A stretch of DNA of 64,000 bases from Polytrichum commune. Taxonomy: Eukaryota > Streptophyta > Polytrichopsida > Polytrichales > Polytrichaceae. The position numbers and the translations under genes are program-made. The stretch covers positions 23,374,001 to 23,438,000 of the forward strand of contig OX485809.1 of assembly GCA_950295325.1 (NCBI GenBank), read 5' to 3'. Numbering within the stretch: the first letter of the stretch is position 1; each line of letters begins with the position of its first letter. Positions 55,171 to 64,000 of the stretch are shown one piece after another. The notes beneath the pieces were generated by a model. It saw nothing but the letters and a program-made list of their open reading frames with translations, ran no database searches and was not told where the DNA came from.

Positions 55171-56654
55171 GGTAGGCTAGGAGGCTCGACACTCATGTAG
55201 AGTCTTCGTGTTAGAATGAAGTGTATTAGGGCCCCTTACCTTGGCCTCTTAAATAGTCTTTGACATCTATGTTTTGGTAGAATTTGATCAATGTCATCTG
55301 CGGCTAAATTTAGGAATGTATATATTAATATTCTATATTTAGAGTCTTAAGTCTATTTCTCTAGATCTACCATCCCTAAGATGTCTCTACCAACTACATA
55401 ACTTTTAGTATCTGGTGGTTACATTTCCATTACGAGTACATCCATCCATTTCTATTGTCCACATGTCCTATAAATACACGTGGATGCCTCTTCACCTCCT
55501 TCACTCAACCCTATTACCATTGGCCTCGGGGCCATTCTTGAGTCGGGAGTTCCCGTTCCCACCGGCCGCTCTCATTCACACCGCCACCGGCCCGGTGGCT
55601 TCCTCCTCCTCGCATCCGCTTGGGTTTCTTGCCCTCCAGCCTTCCCTTTGGCATCGGGGGGGAGGCGAGCTCTCCAAGGACCCATGTATTTAGATAAGGA
55701 TACAACAAACATACACTTCCGATACCCATAAATATTTGAGGGGAGATCCGATTTTTGTTGATGCTCCATTGTAGATTTGCTAATGTACCATACGTTATGT
55801 TACATAAATCTAATGAATAGAATTCGGAGAACATGAAAAATGAATTGAAGAACACCGACATACCTTATGCCCAACAAATTTCCCCGGACATGGGTGCTAC
55901 CTACATCATCTAAGGGCCACTTCACACACGAGCCAAGAGCCGTGACCATGAGATTGTGAGAGCCCAAAGAAAGTGTCCAAAGGCCGTCCCAACACACCTC
56001 CAAAATCACGGAGTGTGGTCGGACCCTCAAGTGTAGTGTGAAGTCATGTGTGACCGGGCCCTCAACCAAATGCGATTTCAATGTATTTCTATTCACGCGG
56101 GTACTCAACCATGATAAAATAGAATAAATCAACGGTTGTGAGCATTCCGAGTGCCGTGGTCTCCCGGCTTTGCGTTAGGCCTACCTCCAAGAGATGGATT
56201 TTGAAAATAATCCAAGTGACCATGAAACATGATCCATGTGATGCCATATAGGAATCCATGTAGACTTTACATCCATCTTGCATTCACATACTCCGTTGGT
56301 CCCTCAAGCGTAGTGTGAAGTAGCGAACTTGGACCGGCTCCGCCTTTTCCACCAATGAGAGTGCTTGAAGCGTATATGGTCACGGGCTCTCAGTCTCGTG
56401 TGTGGAGTGGCCCTAACCCTTGCCTGGAATCTGATTGGCCGAAGGTTCAAACCTTCAGTTGCTTGTCAAATAGCAGTTATTCCACGAAACCGTTGGTCAA
56501 ACTTCAGCTGAACAGAATCCGCCAACTAGGTGCTGTGTCCGCACCTTCCTAGCACTCACACTGGCGCCACGTACCCCGCCTACGTGGCGTCATATGACAG
56601 GAGGCTGGAGCCAAGGGCCCATACTCCCTTCTTCCTCGGCCCAGGCTAGAATAA
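55171..56654. other. Unassigned region with one element terminus
   Basis: 55688-55869 resembles the right terminus of the 25436-27413 element (CACTTCCGAT..., GTAGATTTGCTAATG..., GAACATGAAAAAT..., CCGACATACCTTA). No supported gene elsewhere. Stretches at 55920-56060 and 56290-56400 share GTGTAGTGTGAAG and GGACCCTCAA-type words. Confidence 0.45.
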
Positions 56655-57199
56655 GGGGCACTTTATATTAGGGCCCATTTGGAGTTGAGCCCACTTGGAC
56701 TTGAAGTGGGCCTTAACTTTAGCCCTACTTTACAAAGTGGGCCGTAAAGTGGGCCTTGCAATATAAAGTCCATAGGTCCACTTGTAGGGTCCAAATTGGA
56801 AATTCTACTTTAAAGTGGGCCTTCCAAATGGGCCTAGGGACTTCATATTGTAAGGCCCAATCCACGGCCCACTTGGGCTTAAATGAATTATGCCCTTGCT
56901 TGAACTAAAGTCATAAAGTCATAAATGACTATATGATGGAAGTTGGGTGAAGTGGGCCGAAGGTGCGAAGTGGGTCTCCATAAACCCTCGACCCAATTTT
57001 TTGGCATCGGCTCATTTCTTTCCCTCCAAAACGTCGCCATGCCACCCACCACGTAAGCTTTAGGAGAAGTGGGCCAACTCTCAATATAAAGCCCTTGGGC
57101 CCATATTAGGGCCCATTTGGGCAATCTAAGCACTCTCATTGGTTGATGCCTAGGGTTTGGAAATGGGCCCTAGAAATGGGCCCTAATATAAAGTGCCCC
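56655..57199. mobile_element. Tourist-like MITE, second family
   Basis: 545 bp with inverted ends GGGGCACTTTATATTAGGGC and its complement, flanked by TAA at 56652-56654 and 57200-57202. The inside is rich in AGTGGGCC/GGGCCCA repeats. It is non-coding. Confidence 0.75.
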
Positions 57200-57202
57200 T
57201 AA

Positions 57203-58330
57203 GGGCTCATTCACACGGGTCCCAAGTAGGACATGGATGGGCAACACAAGTCCCCAGTCCAAAGCGTTCTTTAGTGCCACCAATTCTAATTGTCTTGCTA
57301 ATACTAATTGTAAACCATGGTATAGTGTCACCAACACTAAATATTGTCGCCCGACATTATTTGTCATTCCTTGAAATTCTTTTGGGGGATTATAGATTTA
57401 CAGTGTTGCAAAAACTGTTACGTATCAAGTGATTTTTCATCCAAATTTCAATCATCCATGACAATATTTCATCACAAGTTGTTGACAAGAGAAGGTGGGA
57501 TTTTAGCGGTCCCAAATCGCTTCGTCATGGCCCTTACCTTTTTGAACTCAAGATTGGGCCCAAGTTGAGATGGTGTCAAACATGCTAATAACCTAGAGTG
57601 GCGGAGTGTGGTAGCCTTTGTGAGAAAAAGGCTAATATCAACTAGATGGTTAGATTGGAAAAAAAGACTTGAAAGTCCTTAACACTACATTCTCAAATAG
57701 TACTGGAAACTTATATTCAATGAAGTTATATATGGAACACTTCAATGCAAAGTGTGTCTCGTTTTCAACTACCTTACAAGAGTAGTTGTGATAAAATCTA
57801 TTATCTTTAGAGATATGGATAGGGTTGCAAGAGGATCGCTTGCTTTTGGAGTTTGTTTGGTCTTGGACCCTATGAAATGAATTTGATTAAAAAAAAAGTC
57901 CAAGAAGCCAAAAGGCTTATGGAACTACATTGTTTATGGTATTTAGTGTCACTGGTCTAATAATGTCACTTGCCTATTATGAGGCCTATGCCTAGGTTAC
58001 ATAATAGTTGATAGGTTGACCACCAGTTTAACACATGATGCTTGCCATTAGTGTGCTCAAAAAAATATCTTCCTTTTTTCATACTAAAATGTAACTATCA
58101 TCTCAAGTACTTTAATTTGTAAATACCACAATAGGTGATTCACTTCAAAAAGATACTAAAAAATAATGTCATGTTGACAATTAGCAGACGCGGCACTTTT
58201 AGGCCTTTAGAAAAAATTAGTGTAAGCCTTTGAAAATAATGTATGTGACACTAAATATCATAAATAATGTAGAAGTACATTAAAGTGTATAAAAAAGTTA
58301 ATTCCTTAGAACAATAGAGTGGAGTGGCCT

Positions 58331-58378
<48 letters not shown>

Positions 58379-60555
58379 TGACTGAAATCAACACCATGAT
58401 TCATTTGACATTACTTGATGCTATTTACTTACGGTAGATGTGCCTAATCAAACACACCACTAATGAGTAGTATGTGGTTAGGTGTGGATCTAAAAATCAA
58501 CATAAAAAAAGTCACGTGTTTAAATGAGATTTGACTACGTGCCTACTACATGCTCAAAATGTGCTAACCATTCTAAACTCTACAGTCAACAAAATTGGGA
58601 ATATCTATTGTATGACCACTTAATGAACACAAAATCTTCAATTTTATACTAAACATAATGTTCATATGAGCTCCAAAAATCACGAGGAAAGTGGCTATGA
58701 CCTCATGGTTTGGATTTGCTAATGATCTCATACTAATGTGTTTCATATCCTAAAAGAAATGCCCTACACTAATTACCCCAATTAATGCATGATACTACTC
58801 GGAGTTGTGTAGTGCAATAACATCTTACTCAAGATTAACTCGATTTTTACAAACAAAAGTTCAATAGGTTGTTCGGACATTATAGAACATAAATGACTTT
58901 GCTTGGTAAAATGCAACATTTCCTTTAAATAATTATAGCATTGCGTAACTCTCAATAGTAGCACACACTCATTGATTGGTCAGTGTAAGATGGAGGGTGC
59001 TAAAACCAACACCCCACCCAAAACCAACACCTATAAATGCCTCCCAATCGCCAACACTTTACTACATGGAAACCATCGCCCATAGAAAAGGAGTGCCCAG
59101 GCCCATGGAGTGACGGGTTTAGGTGCCATTAGTGGTGCCACCTCCTATTGGCCTCCACTATCTCCATATAGGACATGTAGCAACCTCCACTCTATCTCGG
59201 GTAGGTTCAAGGTGGGTTTAGGGTGGCTTGTCAGTGCCTATTATAGCCATTCTATTCACAAAGCCAAGAGGGTAGGCCCATGGAGCAGAAAGGGGGTCGG
59301 TACCCATGATGCAAGGGTGTTGGTGCCCGGTAAGCAAGGGGGTCGGTACCCAAGATGCAAGGTGATGGTTTTGGAACCGAACCGGGTGGGATCATGGAGG
59401 TGGCCACACGGCTTTGGGCAATGTTAGTAGTTGGACTTTGATCAAGCTTGGGTCTAGTACCCAACTATGTTATGTCAGTTCTAGGCAATGGTGGTGGGGG
59501 TCGTTTATCATATGCAAGGTCGTCGTCATACATGGCGCCTAGATATCGGATTAAGGAAGCTACACTAAATAGGATAATTAGTGTCTGAGACACTAAATAT
59601 AATTAACCCTATGAAAGTAAGTAACATAAAATGTAAACTCAAACACTAAATATCAACTATGATAATATGTAGAAGTTACATGTTCGAATTGAGTGTTAGT
59701 AAGGATATGAAAAAAATAAAATATAACGATGATAAAAAGAAAATTCCAACATAACCTCTAGCACATCTTCTAACACTAATTGTCAAAGAATTGAAAATCA
59801 ATGTTGAGCAAAGTAGGATGGTAACAACATTAAATATAATCAAACACTAACTATCCTATTTAGTGTAGGGATTTTCACCTTGAATATTCATCAAATATTC
59901 AATTGAGGCTAATTTTATTTCTTTGTACCCGTGTTTCGCCCAAAGACTACCACAAATATATATATTGAATATCGACCACATAGCCATATCCATGTGCAAT
60001 AGCTTCGAGTGTTGGCTTAAGCTCCCTGTACCTTCGTTGAGAAAAGTAACCATTTAAGACCCATCTACCTCAGCCAATGCCTGAAGCTCATTAAACAAAT
60101 GGATCCAGGGCGAGAACTCCAGAATGACGGTCCCCGCCTCTCCGTGTCTGCAGAGCCAGTTCCGGGACTTGGGGAGTGATCGAAGGCAGGAAGGCAGCGA
60201 GCGAGCGAAGAAGTCTTAGGGCTGCTTACGAGAGCATGGAAGTTGGGACTCACCAATACTTCACACGTGCCCACTACGCTCTTTAGAGTGAGGATTGAGA
60301 GCTGCACCTCGCGTAGGGTGTTGGAACCTCTCGCGATCGTGGAGCTCAATTTTCTCAAGGTGTGTGATGATGGCTCTGTGTGAAACACGAACTCTCGAGG
60401 CCCTCGGATTTTGTGGGTCGTTTCCTTTGTGCTTTGGTAGCGGCTGATTTCCTTGAAATTTGTTAGGTCGGTGTCGGTGAGTTGAGGGAGGGGAGCCTTT
60501 ATAATGGAAGTGTGTCAATACGTCGCCTCTCTGGTCAATCAAATAGACCAAAACC
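57203..60555. other. Intergenic, no supported gene
   Basis: AT-rich with short duplications (GGGGGTCGGTACCCA at 59292 and 59338). Open frames at 59110-59427 and 60065-60551 lack recognisable domains. Confidence 0.4.
58335..58375. repeat. GA microsatellite
   Basis: An uninterrupted run of about 20 GA units. Confidence 0.95.
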
Positions 60556-60620
60556 TTAAACAGAATTCAAACAACCAGGATGAGGTTTTTCATGTGTTGT
60601 AATGAAGGAACAAATTATAC

Positions 60621-60767
60621 CTGCAGAAAGATGAGTTTTGAGCTTTGAATTACTGATGTTGCTAGTAGCTTGGTCTTGTTCCAAGGCTTCTCGGAGCGGC
60701 CCATTGAGGCCTCTTTGACAAAGGTTCTTCATGTCTGAGCCGGAAAATCTTGCAAGTGCACAAATAC
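60621..60767 (-). pseudogene. Isolated AAA-ATPase-like exon
   Basis: A 147-bp exon between GGCTTAGCAG and GTATAATTTG on the minus strand, phase-symmetric. It encodes LARFSGSDMKNLCQRGLNGP followed by LREALEQDQ. The F-SGSD-KNLC-A-PLRE pattern is that of the sensor-2/C-terminal helical lid of AAA ATPases in the spastin/katanin/ATAD1 group. No neighbouring ATPase exons are visible, so it is either a captured or relic exon or part of a gene with long introns. Its intron side faces the GC-rich ORF at 60870. Confidence 0.45.
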
Positions 60768-60869
60768 CTGCTAAGCCATTCACATAGCTCTTTACAGTTG
60801 TGGATTGTTCGATTTTCATACAGAGAACAGGGAGTTTCCTTGAGGCGCGGTCACCTATCCCGTTGAGCA

Positions 60870-61304
60870 ATGGCATCCAGCGGGAAAGGAAGCTCGCCTT
60901 ACGTGGGAGTGCAGAAGCCGAAGTCGAAGTCGAAGTCGAAGTCGGGCAGATATTCCGTGGAGACACGGTGTTTTCTGTATCAGGGCGCGAAATACGGCAA
61001 ATTTTTCTACCGCATCAAAGACGAAAGAAAAGCAGCCTTCATCTCGGACTTTGTCAATTACTTTAGTGGCAACAACGACAGCACACTTAATTTCGAGAAC
61101 GGCCGGAAGGTTCTGGAGGAGCACGGGTCTCGCTTTCTGCTGGAGTTGGAGGAGTCGCTGGCCAGGTGCAAGTGGCCAGCCTTGAACCCAAAGCGCAGGA
61201 AGGAAGAGCTTCGGAAATGCTTCATTCACGAGGCCAAGAAGCTGTGGAACGAACACAAGGGCGAGATTTTGAAGGTCAGGTCCGTGCACTTTGTTAAGGT
61301 TTAA
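60870..61304 (+). CDS. Uncharacterised basic protein of 144 residues
   Basis: A single-exon frame from ATG 60870 (MASSGKGSSPYVGVQ) to TAA. It is more GC-rich and less repetitive than its surroundings, as expected for a real gene. A Lys/Ser repeat (PKSKSKSKSG, residues 17-26) precedes a compact domain with FLYQGAKYGKFFYRIKDERK, FISDFVNYFSG and a helical KRRKEELRKCFIHEAKKLW tail. No signal peptide or membrane segment. I do not recognise the family. The complementary strand also has a 194-codon frame, but its translation looks like a shadow. It may be a host gene or a transposon-derived small protein. Confidence 0.5.
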   Translation: MASSGKGSSPYVGVQKPKSKSKSKSGRYSVETRCFLYQGAKYGKFFYRIKDERKAAFISDFVNYFSGNNDSTLNFENGRKVLEEHGSRFLLELEESLARCKWPALNPKRRKEELRKCFIHEAKKLWNEHKGEILKVRSVHFVKV

Positions 61305-64000
61305 GAATCCGAGGTCGAATGTTGTTGTGAGTATTCCGAGTTCTATTGTTTTGTTCTCGAGTGAGCCTGCGGTGCAAAATCGGCCTTTTCCTAGTTTATG
61401 TGTAGGAAAGCTTTCTCCATGTTCAACTACAATAAACATCTGATTTAGTAAGGCATTAGAATTGATGCACCATGTTAATTAGAGTGGTCTTCATGGCTTG
61501 TCATGTAGCACCCAGTGTCATATGACGCCCTCTCTAGTTGCTACCCAGTCGGCGTGGGTCGATGATAGATAGTGTCGGTCACACTATATCACATGCTTAG
61601 TGTACCACACCGTACATGCGATTGTATGTGGCATTCAAATCAATGTGCCATGGGGAAGCATCAACATTCAAATTGATGTGCTATAGCATCAAGTATCCCA
61701 TGCCAACTTAAGCGATTCACTATCTTCTTTAGCATTGACGTAAGTACAGTTACTAAACGTTGCGGACATACATTCACCATCTACTTAAGCGTCTGTTGAT
61801 GAATCCACATTACTGTGGGCATGTGACAATTTTTCTGCCTCTCTGTTGATTGAGGCTGTCTCGCCGCTTTGCTGGCAATTTGACAAACAGTCGGCTGTGT
61901 GACGAGAGCTTTGAAATCCGTACCTAAAGCATTTCTGTAGTGCAGTCCAAGCCTGGCTCTTCTCAAAGACCAGATCAAGCACCTGCTTTGGTCACCGCGA
62001 TGGTGATTCTACACTGTGGAGGATACATTTTCAAGATTAGTGTGATCTTTTTTCTCTACTTATGAATGAGCTAAGGCATCTATCTGGTGCCTGCACAATT
62101 CTGGCCCTCCCCAATCCATTGGGTTTCGTGTTCAATTGATGGATCGAATGAGACAGAATTGTAAGTAGACATTCGACATTTAGTGGAGGTAGGCCTTCAA
62201 TCATGTGAACAGCCTATTGGATGGATATGGTCCTTCATATATATTTGATCTCTACACAAACTGGTTATTTTAGTTTCTAAATACCTTGGAGAGATGGAGC
62301 TGATTTTGAGAACGACTTACCCAATTGACTGGTAGTCTCAAGTTTTATATCTACTTCGTTAACTAGTTTAGCCAGCATTTGGAATTGATCGATTTAGGCA
62401 GGATTTAGACTACTCATCGGAGATGATTCTGACAATAAATAAGGGAAGATATGATGCCTACTGATCACTGTTTGTTTGTGTTGAAATACAGGATCACATT
62501 CGACCATCACAGGAGGGAAGCAAGAACAATGTAGTGGGGCAACTCAACCATGGACATGAAGACTCTGTACAGAAACAGGTTATTCTAGTTTGTAAAAACT
62601 TTGGAGAGATTGAGCTGATTTTGAGAATGACTTACCCTGTTGATTGGTAGTCTCGAATTTATGTCTTGTTTAACCAGGGTTTAGACTTGATTGATTTAGC
62701 CAGGATTTGGACTACTCATTGGAGATGATTCTGCTAGACAGTTAAGAAGGGAAGATTTGATCCCTACTGATCTCTGTTTGTTTGTGTTGAAATACAGGAT
62801 CATATTCGATCACTCCACAACGGAAGCAGCAACATTACATTGGAACAACTCAACCATGGATGTGAAAATCGTCTTGCAGGTGAGGGTTGTCCATGTTTTG
62901 AAATGCTTTCTTATCATAATGTGTTTTGTTTAAACATGTGCAAGATTAAAATGTCATGTTTGAAAAACTATACTCAATCACTTAATTCTTCTGGTTAGGG
63001 TTGGTTGTTGAGAACTGGGTGGGAAAGGTGTAAAGGCATACTCAATGCACTCGCAAGGATGGTCATGTTTATTTGTGGTGTTGTTTACTTTACTCTCCAA
63101 TAAAATACAAGGTTTATTGGAGGTGGAGTAGATCATTTGGAACCAATATAATATTGCAAAATTCATGTGGTGGCTAAAATCCAGTAGTGTTGTTAGTACT
63201 CTTAACGTTTACACTGTTGATGTGACTTGTGGGAGATTAATGTTACCTAGTTTGCAGGTTCAACTTTTAGTATCCACTAAACTCCTGTGTATATGAGTGA
63301 ACTCTTTAAAGGGTCATACGTGATAATGGGGTATTTCCTAGAGGGCCATGAAGAAATGCGCATCTTCATGGGATAATCCACATATTTTGTGGATGTTCTT
63401 AGAATTTTCCTAAGTTTTTTTGATAATTTAATAATTTGTACTTAGAAACTTTTAAATGAGACCCTATATTTATTGCACCACATTTTCTAGGGGAATGCCT
63501 GTTAACCTCCCCCCCCCCCCCCCCGCCCTTGGATATACATGATACATGACGATTTGTATGAACTCCTAAACAAGCATCAATATAATTTCTGTTTGGTCCA
63601 GGATATTGGGTCTATACTTAGCACGAACTAATCAAAAAGATGAAAGTAAAAGTAAAGTCAGATGTGATAAGGGTGATAGACTAGATATACATGGTGTGTG
63701 TTTAAGTCTAGGTGATTTATAGGAGATCAAATCTTCCTGTAATACAAGTTACATACATTTTTGCTTCAATTTGAATGATGCATATGATAATTGAACTAAT
63801 TTTAGATAAGGTCAAATTTGACATTCAAGCTAAAACATTAATAAGTAATCTTTAATCCCGTGGCATATGACACCTAGAGGCCCAAAATGGGCCTTTCGGA
63901 CCTTTAAGGGTTAATGTTGCTCATGCTTAGCTTGGATGTGTGCTTGACAGGAGAATGCAGCATGACAAAGCAAACTGAAGAACATGTAAGCAACATGACA
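61305..64000. other. Mostly non-coding right end
   Basis: Contains the roughly 310-bp duplication at about 62280-62880 (listed separately), a poly-C run of about 16 bases near 63510-63524, and a 61497-61610 stretch related to 44727-44825. No other supported gene. Confidence 0.4.
62280..62881 (+). repeat. Tandem duplication of about 310 bp containing an exon-like segment
   Basis: GAGCTGATTTTGAGAAYGACTTACCC occurs near 62297 and 62608, and TTGAAATACAGGATCAYATTCGA near 62481 and 62790. Each copy has an exon-like segment (62492-62578 and 62798-62879) bounded by CAG and GT. They read DHIRPSQEGSKNN...QLNHGHE and DHIRSLHNGSSN...QLNHGCE. Lengths differ (87 and 82 bp), so at least one is not in a maintained frame. 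Confidence 0.5.

Noticed and set aside
58335..58375. GA run as a regulatory GAGA element
   Set aside because: No gene nearby that I can support; most simply a microsatellite.
60855..61439. Minus-strand 194-codon frame opposite the 60870-61304 ORF
   Set aside because: The plus-strand product has a more protein-like composition and a better start context. The opposite frame looks like a shadow, though transcripts would be decisive.

Overview
This window looks like nuclear DNA of a land plant, most likely an early-diverging one (moss, or possibly a lycophyte). Reasons: spliceosomal genes with GT-AG introns, CCCTAAA-type telomere-like words, nested plant transposon families, and an immune-receptor gene with the kinase-NBS-LRR architecture known from mosses. 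I cannot name the species. Few intact host genes are visible and most of the sequence is transposon, relic or repeat.

Left part (1-30 kb). Satellite-like arrays (112 bp, 155 bp and 149 bp units) occur here. A small hAT element with perfect 8-bp target duplication sits inside the 155-bp array. Next come a Mutator-type MITE, then a kinase-NB-ARC-LRR receptor gene (8.5-16.4 kb) broken by one stop codon between NB-ARC and LRR and by a second stop inside a very long, nearly identical 72-bp LRR array. After it lie a small coiled-coil gene on the minus strand, a Tourist-type MITE, and a PIF/Harbinger transposase relic. That relic is split by a 5'-truncated non-LTR retrotransposon (20312-24555) encoding RT, RNase H and a probable restriction-like endonuclease. 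A second element with about 200-bp inverted termini and a small, possibly Myb-like ORF follows.

Centre (30.2-55.0 kb) is a nest of insertions. The outermost is a Ty1/copia retrotransposon whose two 248-bp LTRs (30194-30441 and 54747-54994) are 24.8 kb apart, share the 5-bp target duplication GGTGC, and differ at four positions. Inserted in its leader is a very large DNA element (31305-52464, about 21.2 kb) with AGAGCGG-rich terminal inverted repeats and a 13-bp flanking direct repeat. It carries (i) an apparently intact transposase of about 1197 residues with a DDE-like core and a C-terminal SWIM zinc finger; (ii) an intact gene of at least ten exons whose product joins a ParB-like domain to a permuted DNA-methyltransferase-like domain with altered catalytic motifs; (iii) small ORFs of unknown function; (iv) a captured, intron-containing fragment of an ALC1/CHR10-type SNF2 gene; (v) a 132-bp near-perfect hairpin between convergent genes; and (vi) a 95-bp/189-bp minisatellite just upstream of the ParB-methyltransferase gene. 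This giant element is the most exciting object here: a plant transposon carrying what looks like a prokaryote- or phage-type ParB-methylase fusion, perhaps acting on its own DNA or on silencing.

Right part (55-64 kb) is mostly non-coding: element ends, a second Tourist-type MITE (56655-57199), a GA microsatellite, one spliced exon resembling an AAA-ATPase, a GC-rich ORF of unknown function (60870-61304), and a duplicated exon-like unit near 62.5-62.9 kb.
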